Assembly: GCA_027051995.1 (NCBI GenBank)
Contig: JALUFY010000143.1
Span: 1 to 14,927 of the forward strand
Direction: 5' to 3'
DNA from: Hyphomicrobiales bacterium
GTDB taxonomy: Bacteria > Pseudomonadota > Alphaproteobacteria > Rhizobiales > Aestuariivirgaceae
DNA: 14,927 nt
The notes under the pieces: model-generated
Told to the model about the DNA's origin: nothing
The model's database searches: none
Seen by the model: only the letters and a program-made list of their open reading frames with translations
Part shown: piece by piece, positions 7,039 through 14,927 of the stretch
How positions within the stretch are numbered: the stretch's first letter is position 1
Layout of the letters: every line of letters starts with the position of its first letter
Position numbers and translations under genes: made by a program

Positions 7039-8556
7039 ATGCTATTCTCGCGATTTGCCCGGGCCGCGCGCCTTGCCCTGATGCTCCCCGTGTTTTTCCT
7101 TTCCGCTCCGGCATGGGCCGGCAACATGGCCGACACCGATCTGCCCGGCGGGGATTACCGCAATTTTTCGCTGATCTCGCCCGTGCCCTCCTTCTGCGCC
7201 AATGTCTGCGCCAGGGACAGCCGTTGCAAGGCCTGGACATTTTCATGGCCCGGCAAGCGCGGCAAGCGGGCCAAGTGCTTTCTCAAGGACAAGCTGACGA
7301 AAAAATCCAGCGACACATGCTGCATCTCCGGGGTGAAAAGCGGTTTTTCCCTGCCCGGCGCGGCCCGGGCTGGAGAGAAGCCCGCGAAAGAAAAGCCTAA
7401 AGAAGAAAAGCCGAAGGAGCCCGGAAAGGAGGCTCCGGCGCGGACGCCGCCCGCCGGCCAGCCGGATGAAAAGCCCGGTGCGAAAACGCAAACACCGGCG
7501 GAGACTCAAAAACCCGATTCCGGCAAGCGATCTGATGGCGTGGACAAAAAGCCCCTGCCCCCCGTCAAGGCGGAGCCGGACAAGCCCGAAGCGCAAACGC
7601 CGGAACGGCAAGAGCCGGACAAGCCGGAAGCGCAAACGCCGGAACGGCAAGAGCCGCAAGAGCCCCGGAAACCGCAAGAGACTCCCGGCGGCGAAACCCC
7701 GCCGCCCGCCGGAACACCGGCGGATGATCAAGCGCCCGAGCCGCCCGTCCGGGACACCAGCCAGCCGCCGGAAGACACCACCCTGCCCAGGCCGCGCATC
7801 GATCCGCAAAAGGCCGCCGCCTGCGCCGATTACGCCCGCAAGGCGCGCGCCGCCAGCGCCCTCAACCGTGAGCTGGGCTGCGGCTATGGCGGAGCGCGCT
7901 GGAACGCCAGTTACAACGGCTATTACAACTGGTGCCTGAAAAACCCGCCCTCCGCGGCGCAGGCCAACACCGCCGCGCGCACGCGGCTGATCCGCCAGTG
8001 CCGCAACCAGCCGCCGGAAATGCGCGGCGCGCGCGCGGGCGGCGATCTGGAATCGTGCGCGCGCTTTTCGCGGCTGGCCTCGGCCCTGGCGCGCCGCGCC
8101 CTGCGCGCCCGCTGCGGGTTCTTCGGCCCCTGGTGGACGACCGACGAGGCGAAAATCTTCAGATGGTGCCGCAACGCAACCGTCGCCCAGCGCCGCTCCG
8201 CCCTGGCCACGCGCCGCGCCGCCGTGCTGCGCTGCGAGAACGAAAACTCCGCCATGCCGCCGCCGCGCCGCCCGCGTGACGGCGTTCTGGACACCGGCCG
8301 GCCGCGTTACCGCCGCCCGCCCGCCTCCGGCGCGCTTTACAAATGGACGAAGCTGCGCGGCCCCGGCGGCCCGAGAGGCCCCTGGAGCACGCCCTGGCGG
8401 CCCACCCGCTCCGGCCAATGCGCCCTCACAAGAGGCTGCGATTGCGGCGGCGGCAGCACCTGCGGCATGTATCGCCCCGGCGAGGCCACGCTCTACTGGC
8501 CCAACGGCTGCGCCAGTCAGCCCTGGGTCATCCTGTGTCAGGTGCGCCGCCGTTAA
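7039..8556 (+). CDS. Secreted multi-domain cysteine-rich protein: PAN-like domain, Pro/Glu/Lys linker, duplicated four-Cys module
   Basis: 505 residues. The signal peptide is 1-27 (basic start, hydrophobic core, APAWA cleavage site), so the protein is exported. Residues 29-103 look like a small PAN/Apple domain: DLPGGDYRNF, then Cys 53, 57, 63, 80, 94 and 95 with CKAWTF between; PAN domains bind proteins or sugars. Residues about 112-255 are a low-complexity Pro/Glu/Lys/Gln linker including a tandem 13-residue repeat (179-204). Residues 262-321 and 340-399 are two gapless 60-residue copies of C-x18-CG[YF]xGxxW-x9-WC-x21-C. The tail (about 461-501) has six cysteines around GCDCGGG and a YWPNGC motif. 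I chose the ATG at 7039 for its AAGGTGGA Shine-Dalgarno and the signal peptide. Its role is unknown; surface attachment or envelope binding is a guess. It is followed after 24 bases by xth. Confidence 0.85.
   Translation: MLFSRFARAARLALMLPVFFLSAPAWAGNMADTDLPGGDYRNFSLISPVPSFCANVCARDSRCKAWTFSWPGKRGKRAKCFLKDKLTKKSSDTCCISGVKSGFSLPGAARAGEKPAKEKPKEEKPKEPGKEAPARTPPAGQPDEKPGAKTQTPAETQKPDSGKRSDGVDKKPLPPVKAEPDKPEAQTPERQEPDKPEAQTPERQEPQEPRKPQETPGGETPPPAGTPADDQAPEPPVRDTSQPPEDTTLPRPRIDPQKAAACADYARKARAASALNRELGCGYGGARWNASYNGYYNWCLKNPPSAAQANTAARTRLIRQCRNQPPEMRGARAGGDLESCARFSRLASALARRALRARCGFFGPWWTTDEAKIFRWCRNATVAQRRSALATRRAAVLRCENENSAMPPPRRPRDGVLDTGRPRYRRPPASGALYKWTKLRGPGGPRGPWSTPWRPTRSGQCALTRGCDCGGGSTCGMYRPGEATLYWPNGCASQPWVILCQVRRR
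7573..7650 (+). repeat. Two 39-bp in-frame tandem repeats in the linker of the PAN protein
   Basis: Units 7573-7611 and 7612-7650 are identical except one synonymous base (CCC versus CCG in the fifth codon). Each encodes EPDKPEAQTPERQ. A partial third unit (GAGCCG, then CAAGAG) follows. Such near-identity suggests recent duplication by slippage or unequal exchange, so linker length may vary between strains. Confidence 0.9.
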
Positions 8557-8580
8557 GAGCTCTTGAGAAGGAAGAACCGC

Positions 8581-9363
8581 ATGGACATCGCCACCTGGAA
8601 CGTCAATGGCGTGCGCGCCCGCCTGGAAACCATCACCAAATGGCTGGAGCAGGAAAAACCGGACGTTCTGTGCATGCAGGAGATCAAATGCCTCGACGAG
8701 GTTTTTCCGCGCGCGCCCTTCGAGGAGCTTGGCTACAATGTCGAAACCCACGGCCAGAAGGGCTTCAACGGCGTAGCCATCCTCTCCAGACGGCCCATGG
8801 AGGATGTGACGCGCGGCCTGCCCGGCATGGAAGATGATGCGCAGGCGCGCTACATGGAGGCCTCCATTCCCGGGGACAAGGGCCTGTTGCGGGCCGTCAG
8901 CCTCTACGCGCCCAACGGCAACCCGGTCGGATCGGACAAGTTCGATTACAAGATGCGCTGGATGGAGGCCCTGGAGGCCCACGTGAAGGACATGCTCAAG
9001 CTGGAAGAGCCCTTCGCCATCGGCGGCGACTACAACGTCATCCCTACGCCGCAGGATGCCGAGTTTCCCGACAACTGGCTCGATGACGCGCTCTATTCGC
9101 CGCAGGCCCGGGCGCATTGGCGCAGGCTGCTCAACCTCGGCCTGACGGATGCCCTGCGCGCCTGGACGGCGGAGCCGGGCATCTATACATTCTGGGACTA
9201 CAAGGGCGGCGCCTGGCGCAGGAACAACGGCATCCGCATCGACTTCTTCCTGCTCTCGCCGCAGGCCGCAGACCGCCTGACGGGAGCGCGGGTGGACAAG
9301 TCCGTGCGCGGCTGGGCCAAGCCCTCCGATCACGTCCCGGTCATCATCTCGCTGGATATCTGA
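8581..9363 (+). CDS. xthA: Exodeoxyribonuclease III (AP endonuclease)
   Basis: 260 residues, the usual Xth length. It cleaves DNA 5' of abasic sites and removes 3'-blocking groups in base-excision repair. Residues match the E. coli numbering closely: WNVNG (6-10), catalytic Glu34 in MQEIKC, Tyr109 in LYAPNG, GGDYNV with Asp150 and Asn152, RIDFFL with Asp221, and the Asp250-His251 pair in SDHVPV. The ATG at 8581 is preceded by GAAGGA; an in-frame ATG at 8563 would overlap that site and add a non-family extension. It lies 24 bases after the PAN-protein gene on the same strand with no terminator between, so co-transcription is likely although the functions seem unrelated. Confidence 0.96.
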   Translation: MDIATWNVNGVRARLETITKWLEQEKPDVLCMQEIKCLDEVFPRAPFEELGYNVETHGQKGFNGVAILSRRPMEDVTRGLPGMEDDAQARYMEASIPGDKGLLRAVSLYAPNGNPVGSDKFDYKMRWMEALEAHVKDMLKLEEPFAIGGDYNVIPTPQDAEFPDNWLDDALYSPQARAHWRRLLNLGLTDALRAWTAEPGIYTFWDYKGGAWRRNNGIRIDFFLLSPQAADRLTGARVDKSVRGWAKPSDHVPVIISLDI

Positions 9364-9396
9364 TCCGCTCCCGGCCAGCGCGGCCTTCCCGCCAGT

Positions 9397-9438
9397 TTGA
9401 CCGGGATCAATCCGCCCCGGCATGAACGGATGTAGGAT
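9397..9438 (+). promoter_or_regulatory. FNR/FixK-type activated (class II) promoter of the cytochrome gene
   Basis: TTGAC-CGGG-ATCAA at 9397-9410 matches the FNR/Anr/FixK consensus TTGAT-N4-ATCAA in nine of ten positions. A -10-like TAGGAT lies at 9433-9438. If transcription starts at about 9445, the box is centred at -41.5, the classical class II activator position, replacing a -35 element. The gene encodes a haem protein, which suits low-oxygen control. The site is seen; the regulator is inferred. Confidence 0.7.
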
Positions 9439-9473
9439 TCGCCCTGGACGAACAGCCTTCGAGGGAACCCGCC

Positions 9474-10235
9474 ATGAAACCGCTCGCCACGATCACGCTC
9501 GCTCTGGGCCTGGCCCTTGCTCCCGCTCTCGCGCAGGCGGGCGGCGGCGATGACAAGGACATCATCGGCAAGAAATGGCTGATCTCCCTGGGCGGCAAGC
9601 TCTATGACAATCTGTGGAGCGCTCTCAACATCGCGCCGCCAAAGGGGCGCAATCCGCAATATCCGGCCGGCGCGGACATTCCGGCGGCGGACACATGGCG
9701 CTGCGTGGCCTGTCACGGCTGGGACTACCGGGGCCGCGAAGGCCAGTTGAAGAAACTGCGCAACTCGCCCCGCTTCGTCTCCCTGCGCCCGCTGGATGGC
9801 AAGACGCAAGCGGATGTGGCCCGGCGTATTCGCGCCAGACACCCGGAGTTCAACCGCGTTCTGCCCCCGCCCATGCTCAACGCCCTGGCCTTCTTCATCG
9901 CCCGCGGCCAGCATGACGTCACGCAGGTGCTGGACAAAACAGGCCGCGCCAGGGGCGATGTGCTGCCCGGCAAGGACATTTTCGAGGGCGTGTGTATCTC
10001 CTGCCATCAGGCCGACGGCAAGGCCTATATCGAGGGCGAGCCGGGCGATCGCCCGGCCCTCGGCTGGGTGACGCGCTACCGCCCCGAACAGGCCCTGCAC
10101 AAGATACGAAACGGCGTGCCCGGCGCGGACATGCTCAGTTTGCGCTTTCTGGACATGAAACAGATCGCCGATCTGCTGGCCTACGCGCAGACGCTGGATC
10201 CCCATCCGGAAGAGCCATCTTCATCCGGCGATTGA
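9474..10235 (+). CDS. Periplasmic two-haem c-type cytochrome
   Basis: 253 residues. The signal peptide is about 1-22 (MKPLATITLALGLALAPALA, then QAG), so haem is attached in the periplasm. There are two CXXCH sites: CVACH (77-81) followed by GWDYRG, and CISCH (174-178). Met220 (GADMLSL) is a likely axial ligand for haem 2, and Met134 (LPPPML) may serve haem 1. The lead GGKLYDNLW (40-48) plus TWRCVACHGWDYRG recalls a family of cytochromes from respiratory proteobacteria, which I know only from memory. It probably carries electrons to or from a periplasmic or membrane oxidoreductase; the partner is not in this window. The ATG at 9474 has GAGGGAA upstream. It appears monocistronic and ends 24 bases from the convergent 5-oxoprolinase gene. 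The FNR-type box upstream suggests induction at low oxygen. Confidence 0.9.
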   Translation: MKPLATITLALGLALAPALAQAGGGDDKDIIGKKWLISLGGKLYDNLWSALNIAPPKGRNPQYPAGADIPAADTWRCVACHGWDYRGREGQLKKLRNSPRFVSLRPLDGKTQADVARRIRARHPEFNRVLPPPMLNALAFFIARGQHDVTQVLDKTGRARGDVLPGKDIFEGVCISCHQADGKAYIEGEPGDRPALGWVTRYRPEQALHKIRNGVPGADMLSLRFLDMKQIADLLAYAQTLDPHPEEPSSSGD

Positions 10236-10259
10236 CGGCCCCGCTGGTCTTTCACGCTT

Positions 10260-13200
10260 TCACGCCTTGCCATAGCCGCCGCCGCCCGGTGTGCGGATGA
10301 TGATGGCCTCGCCGGCCTTTACAGGCAGGGTGACGCAGGACGGCAGGGGCTCCTCGCGCCCGCCTTCGCGGCGGATGGCGTTTTCGCCGCACTGGCCCGC
10401 TTCGCCGCCTTCCAGCCCGAAGGGGCAGACCCTGCGCCGGTTGGTCAGCAGCGAGGCCTGCATGTCCTTCCTGAAGGCGATGACGCGCTCCACGCCGCCG
10501 CCGCCGCGATGCCTGCCCGCGCCGCCGGAGCCTTCGCGCACCCTGAAGCTCTCCAGCAGCACCGGATAGCGCAGCTCCAGCACCTCGGGGTCGGTCAGGC
10601 GGGTGTTGGTCATGTGGGTGTGGATGGCGCTTTCGCCGTCCCACTCCGGCCCCGCGCCCGCGCCGCCGCAGATGGTTTCGTAATACTGTTTTTCGTCATC
10701 GCCGAAGGTGAAGTTGTTCATGGTGCCCTGCGAGGCGGCCAGCGCCTTCATGGCGCCGAAGAGTGCGTCGGTGATGGCCTGCGAGGTCTCCACGTTGCCC
10801 GCCACGACGGCGGCCGGATACTTCGGATTGAGCATGCAATCCTCCGGGATGACCAGATCGATGGGCTTCATGCATCCGGCGTTGAGCGGAATGGCCGCCC
10901 CCACCATGCAGCGGAAGACATAGAGCACGGCGGCGCGCGTCACCGGCGCGGGGGCGTTGAAGTTGTCCGGCAATTGCGCCGATGTGCCGGTGAAATCCAC
11001 CGTGGCGCGGCGCTTTTCGCGGTTGACGCGGATGGCCACCCGGATGCGCGCGCCGTTGTCCATTTCATAGGTGAACTCGCCGTCCTTCAGCGCGTCGATG
11101 ACGCGGCGCACGCTCTCCTCGGCGTTGTCCTGCACATGGCCCATGTAGGCGCGCACCGTCTCCAGGCCGAAATGGGCGGTCATCTTCTCCAGCTCCCGCA
11201 CGCCCTTTTCGTTGGCCGCCACCTGCGCTTTCAGATCGGCGATGTTCTGACCGGGATTGCGCGCCGGCCAGGAGCCCGAGCCCAGCAGTTCGCGCATGGC
11301 CTGTTCGCGGAAGACACCCTCTTCCACCAGCTTGAAGTTGTCGATGAGCACGCCTTCCTCGTCTATGCGCGTGGCGTCCGGGCTCATGGAGCCCGGGGCC
11401 TTGCCGCCGATGTCGGCGTGATGGCCGCGCGAGGCGGTATAGAACAGCGGCTTTTCGCGTCCCATGAAGACCGGCGTGACCACCGTGATGTCCGGCAGGT
11501 GCGTGCCGCCGTTGTAGGGCGCGTTGAGGACGAAGACATCGCCCGGCTTCATGTCCGGGTTCTGCGCGATCACCGCCTCCACGGAGCGATCCATGGAGCC
11601 CAGATGCACCGGCATGTGCGGCGCGTTGGCGACAAGGCGGCCCTCGGCGTCGAACACCGCGCAGGAGAAATCCAGCCGCTCTTTGATGTTCACCGAGCTG
11701 GCCGTCTTCTTCAGCGTCTCGCCCATCTGCTCGGCGATGGCCATGAAGAGATTGTTGAACACCTCCAGCATGACCGGGTCGGCGCTGGTGCCGATGGCCT
11801 CGCGCCGCGCCAGAGGCTCGATGCGCTTGAGCACCAGATGGCCCAGCCGGTTGAGCCTGGCCCGCCAGCCGGGCTCCACCACGGTGGTGGAATTGGCCTC
11901 TATGATGAGCGCCGGGCCCGCCACCTTCTGGCCGGGCTTGAGTTTCTTGCGCTCGTAAACGGCCACGTCCCGCCATGCGCCATCCACATAAAGAGGCGCT
12001 GTGTCAATGGGTTGCGGCGGTTTCTTCACCTTCTTGCGGCGCTTTTCCGCCAGTCCCGCGCCGCCGCCGGTGGCCTCCACGGAAATGGCCTCGATCCACA
12101 CCGGCTTGTCCGGCTGGATGAAGCCGAACTGGCGGCGGTGCTCGGTCTCGAAATCGCGGCGCATCTTGTCCGGGTTCTTGCGCAGCTTGACGGACAAGGT
12201 GGTATCGGAGCCCTCGTAGCGCATCAGGGCGCGCTTTCTCACCCTGGCGCGCTTCTTGGGAACGCCCTGCCCTTTGAGCTCGCGCAGCACCTCGCGGCGC
12301 AGCTCCCTGGCGGCGCGGCGGGCGCCTTTCACCCCGTGCGCGTCCAGCGGCTGTTCGATGGCGCGGGCGCGCTCGGCGCGGATGTCCGCCAGCCCCATGC
12401 CATAGGCCGAGAGCACGCCGGCCAGCGGATGAATGAGCACCCGCGTCATGCCCAGGTTGTCGGCGATGCGGCAGGCGAACTGCGCGCCCGCCCCGCCGAA
12501 GCAGTTGAGCACGTAATCCGAAATGTCGCGCCCGCGCTGCACGGAAATCTTCTTGATGGCGTTTGCCATGTTCTCCGTGGCGATGCGCAAAAAGCCCTCC
12601 GCCGCCTCTTCCGCCGTGCGGCCCCCGCCCATGCGCGCGGCGATCCCGCCGAAGGCCTCGCGCACCGCCGCCACGTCCAGCGGCTGATCGGCGTTTGGCC
12701 CGAAGATTTTGGGGAAATAGTCCGGATTGACGCGCCCCAGCAGCACGTTGGCGTCGGTCACCGCCAGCGGCCCGCCGCGCCGGTAGCTCTTCGGCCCCGG
12801 ATTGGCGCCAGCCGAATCGGGACCAACGCGGAAGCGCTGCCCGTCGTATTCCAGAATGGAGCCGCCGCCCGCGGCCACCGTGTGAATGCGCATCATGGGG
12901 GCGCGCATGCGCACGCCGGCCACTTCCGTTTCGAAGGCGCGCTCGAATTCGCCGTCGTAATGGGCCACGTCGGTGCTGGTGCCGCCCATGTCGAAGCCAA
13001 TGACCTTGCCGAATCCGGCCTTGCGGGCCGTCTCCACCATGCCGACGACGCCGCCCGCCGGGCCGGAGAGAATGGCGTCCCTGCCCTCGAAGAGGTGCGC
13101 CGAGGTCAGCCCGCCGGAGGACATCATGAACATCAGGCGCGGGCCGGAATTTTCCGTCACGCCAAGCTCCCTTGCCACCTTGTTGACGTAGCGCTTGAGG

Positions 13201-13868
13201 ATGGGCGTCAGATAGGCGTCCACCACGGTTGTGTCGCCGCGCGAGACCAGCTTCATCAGCGGCGAGACCTCGTGCGACACCGACACCTGCGAAAAGCCCG
13301 CCTCGCGCGCCAGCCGGGCCGCCCGCTCCTCGTGCGCCGGCCAGCGCCAGGCGTGCATGAAGACAATGGCCAGGGAATCGAAGCCTTCCTCGCGCAGGGC
13401 GGCGAGCCGCCCGCGCAGTTCGTCCTCGTCCAGGGCGCGCAGTTGCTGGCCTTCCGCCGTGATCCGCTCGTCCACCTCGATGACGCGGTCATAGAGCAGT
13501 TCGGGCTTATGCAGCTTCAGGGCAAAGAGATCGGGGCGCGCCTGATAGCCGATCCGCAGCGCGTCGGCGAAGCCGCGCGTGGTGATCAGCGCCACGCGCT
13601 CGCCCTTGCGCTCCAGCAGGGCGTTGGTGGCCACGGTGGTGCCCATCTTCACCTCGGCGATGCGCTCCGCCGGGATGGGCTCTCCCGGCTTCAGCTTGAG
13701 AAAGCGGCGGATGCCCTCGATGGCGGCGTCGTCATAGCTTTCCGGATTTTCCGACAGCAGCTTCATGGCGCGCACCCTGCCCCTCGGCGTCAGCGCCACG
13801 ATGTCGGTGAAGGTGCCGCCCCGGTCGATCCAGAAGCGCCAGCGCGCGTCCCTGCCAGTCCTGCTCAT
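10260..13868 (-). CDS. 5-oxoprolinase (ATP-hydrolysing), fused HyuA-HyuB form
   Basis: 1202 residues, close to the length of single-chain OPLAH enzymes. The family hydrolyses 5-oxo-L-proline (pyroglutamate) to glutamate with ATP in the cytoplasm; relatives act on hydantoins. The N-terminal HyuA half (1 to about 690) begins [12 protein letters not shown] (residues 14-25), the ATP-site motif in the RGGTFTD form typical of true oxoprolinases, and has a second phosphate motif [13 protein letters not shown] near 287-299 with AAGGGSI further on. The HyuB half (about 695 to end) starts [20 protein letters not shown] and contains SCAVFD and [12 protein letters not shown] chose the ATG at 13868 because the glycine-rich motif then falls near residue 16; an upstream ATG at 13919 is possible. 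It is convergent with the cytochrome gene and divergent from the TRAP gene. Strict oxoproline specificity is not proven. Confidence 0.88.
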   Translation of the reverse strand: MSRTGRDARWRFWIDRGGTFTDIVALTPRGRVRAMKLLSENPESYDDAAIEGIRRFLKLKPGEPIPAERIAEVKMGTTVATNALLERKGERVALITTRGFADALRIGYQARPDLFALKLHKPELLYDRVIEVDERITAEGQQLRALDEDELRGRLAALREEGFDSLAIVFMHAWRWPAHEERAARLAREAGFSQVSVSHEVSPLMKLVSRGDTTVVDAYLTPILKRYVNKVARELGVTENSGPRLMFMMSSGGLTSAHLFEGRDAILSGPAGGVVGMVETARKAGFGKVIGFDMGGTSTDVAHYDGEFERAFETEVAGVRMRAPMMRIHTVAAGGGSILEYDGQRFRVGPDSAGANPGPKSYRRGGPLAVTDANVLLGRVNPDYFPKIFGPNADQPLDVAAVREAFGGIAARMGGGRTAEEAAEGFLRIATENMANAIKKISVQRGRDISDYVLNCFGGAGAQFACRIADNLGMTRVLIHPLAGVLSAYGMGLADIRAERARAIEQPLDAHGVKGARRAARELRREVLRELKGQGVPKKRARVRKRALMRYEGSDTTLSVKLRKNPDKMRRDFETEHRRQFGFIQPDKPVWIEAISVEATGGGAGLAEKRRKKVKKPPQPIDTAPLYVDGAWRDVAVYERKKLKPGQKVAGPALIIEANSTTVVEPGWRARLNRLGHLVLKRIEPLARREAIGTSADPVMLEVFNNLFMAIAEQMGETLKKTASSVNIKERLDFSCAVFDAEGRLVANAPHMPVHLGSMDRSVEAVIAQNPDMKPGDVFVLNAPYNGGTHLPDITVVTPVFMGREKPLFYTASRGHHADIGGKAPGSMSPDATRIDEEGVLIDNFKLVEEGVFREQAMRELLGSGSWPARNPGQNIADLKAQVAANEKGVRELEKMTAHFGLETVRAYMGHVQDNAEESVRRVIDALKDGEFTYEMDNGARIRVAIRVNREKRRATVDFTGTSAQLPDNFNAPAPVTRAAVLYVFRCMVGAAIPLNAGCMKPIDLVIPEDCMLNPKYPAAVVAGNVETSQAITDALFGAMKALAASQGTMNNFTFGDDEKQYYETICGGAGAGPEWDGESAIHTHMTNTRLTDPEVLELRYPVLLESFRVREGSGGAGRHRGGGGVERVIAFRKDMQASLLTNRRRVCPFGLEGGEAGQCGENAIRREGGREEPLPSCVTLPVKAGEAIIIRTPGGGGYGKA

Positions 13869-13921
13869 GAATGCAATCCGTGTCCCGAAAAGTGAATCCT
13901 CTGCCGGAACAGGAAGCATCT

Positions 13922-13956
13922 CAAAATGAAAACGTCAAGAAAATATGGACATTTTG
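13922..13956. promoter_or_regulatory. Inverted repeat in the 5-oxoprolinase / TRAP divergent gap, possible operator
   Basis: CAAAATG at 13922-13928 and CATTTTG at 13950-13956 form a perfect 7-bp inverted repeat with a 21-base spacer, in an AT-rich patch of the 170-base gap. The right arm overlaps the -35 of the TRAP promoter. On the minus strand a TTGACG (13938-13933) could be a -35 for 5-oxoprolinase, but I see no good -10 for it. It could be a binding site for a local regulator; no regulator gene is in the window. Confidence 0.35.
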
Positions 13957-13973
13957 TATCTGACCGTTATGAT
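13946..13973 (+). promoter_or_regulatory. Probable promoter of the TRAP binding-protein gene
   Basis: -35 TGGACA (13946-13951), a 16-base spacer, -10 TATGAT (13968-13973); each hexamer matches consensus in five of six positions. The predicted start is near 13980, with a leader of about 59 bases ending in GGGAGGA before the ATG. Confidence 0.55.
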
Positions 13974-14038
13974 ATGGCGCATCGCGGCCGAATGGCCTAA
14001 AGTTCGGACCATTGTTCACAAAAGGGAGGATCACACTG

Positions 14039-14927
14039 ATGAACATTGCCATGAAGTTTGCTCTCACCGGCGCGCTGGCGGCGGGTTTCGCCACGGCGGC
14101 CAACGCCGCCACGTGGGACATGCCCACGCCCTATGGCGACAAGAACTTCCACACCCGGAACATCTATCAGTTCGCCAAGGACGTGGACGCGGCCACCAGG
14201 GGGGCGCTGAAGATCAAGGTGCATTCGGCCGGATCGCTGATCAAGCATCCGGAGATCAAGAACGCCGTGCGCAGGGGCCTTGCCCCCATCGGCGAGGTGC
14301 TGATGTCGCGCCTGTCCAACGAGGATCCGGTCTTCGGCGTCGACTCCATTCCCTTCCTGGCCACCAACTATGACGAGGCGAAAAAGCTGTGGGCCGCCTC
14401 GAAGCCCGTCATCGCCAAAAAGCTGGAGAAGCAGGGCCTCAAGCTGCTCTACGCCGTGCCGTGGCCGCCGCAGGGCATCTACGCCAAGAAGGAGCTGAAG
14501 AAGGTTTCCGACATGAAGGGCCTCAAGATGCGCGCCTACAACGCCGCCACCGAAACCCTGGCGAAGCTGGCGGGCGCGGTGCCCACGCAGGTGGAGGCTC
14601 CCGACATTCCCACCGCCTTCTCCACCGGCCGGGTGGACGCCATGATCACCTCGCCCTCCACGGGCGCCAACTCCAAAGCCTGGGACTTCGTGAAATACTT
14701 CCATCACACGCAGGCCTGGCTGCCCAAGAACATGGTGATCGTCAACGCCAAGGCCTTCGCCAAGTTGCCGGCGGATCAGCAAAAGGCTGTCATGGACGCC
14801 GCCGCCGCCGCCGAAGCGCGCGGCTGGAAGGCCTCGATGAAGGAGACGCAGGACAAGATGGCCGTGCTGAAGAAGAACGGCATGGTGGTCGTCACGCCCA
14901 GCGCCGAGCTGATGAACGGCCTGAAGG
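14039..14927 (+). CDS. TRAP transporter solute-binding protein, DctP family (3' end cut by window edge)
   Basis: 296 residues are visible and the frame is open to the window end. The signal peptide is about 1-23 (FALTGALAAGFATAANA), so it is periplasmic. It captures a substrate, usually a carboxylate, and passes it to a DctQM-type membrane permease, which should lie downstream outside the window. Family features include an early ATWDMPTPYGDKNFH segment (24-38), LKIKVHSAGSL (57-67), GLKMRAYN (161-168) holding the arginine (R165) that binds the substrate carboxylate in this family, then DAMITSPST and WLPKNMVIVNAKAFAKLP. The ATG at 14039 has GGGAGGA 8 bases upstream; the internal ATG at 14051 does not. 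It is divergent from 5-oxoprolinase, so 5-oxoproline or a related cyclic amide is a possible ligand; this rests on context alone. Confidence 0.92.
   Translation, partial: MNIAMKFALTGALAAGFATAANAATWDMPTPYGDKNFHTRNIYQFAKDVDAATRGALKIKVHSAGSLIKHPEIKNAVRRGLAPIGEVLMSRLSNEDPVFGVDSIPFLATNYDEAKKLWAASKPVIAKKLEKQGLKLLYAVPWPPQGIYAKKELKKVSDMKGLKMRAYNAATETLAKLAGAVPTQVEAPDIPTAFSTGRVDAMITSPSTGANSKAWDFVKYFHHTQAWLPKNMVIVNAKAFAKLPADQQKAVMDAAAAAEARGWKASMKETQDKMAVLKKNGMVVVTPSAELMNGLK

Noticed and set aside
8029..8041. Alternating GC run, possible Z-DNA
   Set aside because: It lies within Arg/Ala codons of the PAN protein and is expected from base composition.
9372..9386. GGCC-AGCGC-GGCC hairpin after xth as a terminator
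   Set aside because: The stem is only 4 bp of a self-complementary tetramer and no T-run follows.
10236..10259. Bidirectional terminator between the convergent cytochrome and 5-oxoprolinase genes
   Set aside because: The 24-base gap contains no inverted repeat or suitable T-run on either strand.
10509..13895. Very long plus-strand open frame opposite the 5-oxoprolinase gene
   Set aside because: It is the antisense shadow of a well-recognised GC-rich gene; the translation is low-complexity His/Arg/Ala-rich without a domain. The same applies to the long frames opposite recJ, hom and the PAN gene.

Overview
The window looks like GC-rich chromosome from an alphaproteobacterium. The evidence is the aminotransferase (AlaC-type) - hom - glpX - recJ gene order, the IscU-like scaffold next to yidD, an FNR/FixK-type box and a DctP-type TRAP binding protein. 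A Rhodospirillales-like lineage is a guess. Coding density is high: every gap between genes is under 200 bases. I see no mobile element, integrase, CRISPR array or rRNA.

Layout. (1) Bases 1-1411, minus strand: yidD (cut by the window edge), an IscU/NifU-like Fe-S scaffold overlapping it by 8 bases, a small secreted protein, and tRNA-Glu(TTC) with its own promoter. (2) Bases 1441-6849, minus strand: a tight housekeeping run transcribed in the order alaC-like aminotransferase, hom, glpX, recJ; recJ starts inside the glpX stop (ATGA). It combines amino-acid metabolism, a fructose-bisphosphatase-family protein and DNA repair. (3) Bases 6850-9363, plus strand: a secreted multi-domain protein (PAN-like domain, Pro/Glu/Lys-rich linker with 39-bp repeats, two gapless copies of a 60-residue four-cysteine module, and a six-cysteine tail), then exonuclease III 24 bases downstream. 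(4) Bases 9364-10235, plus strand: a periplasmic two-haem c-type cytochrome behind a well-placed FNR/FixK-type promoter. (5) Bases 10260-13868, minus strand: a full-length fused 5-oxoprolinase, divergent from (6) a TRAP solute-binding protein, cut off by the window end, which may supply its substrate.

The points most worth a second look are: a GlpX homologue that has lost several canonical active-site residues while its frame is intact; the duplicated four-cysteine module in the secreted PAN protein; the FNR-type promoter of the cytochrome; a hairpin over the ribosome-binding region of the Fe-S scaffold gene; and the possible 5-oxoproline (or related cyclic amide) uptake and hydrolysis unit at the right end. 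I found no clear evidence of a wholly new multi-gene system; the secreted cysteine-module protein is the best candidate for undescribed biology.
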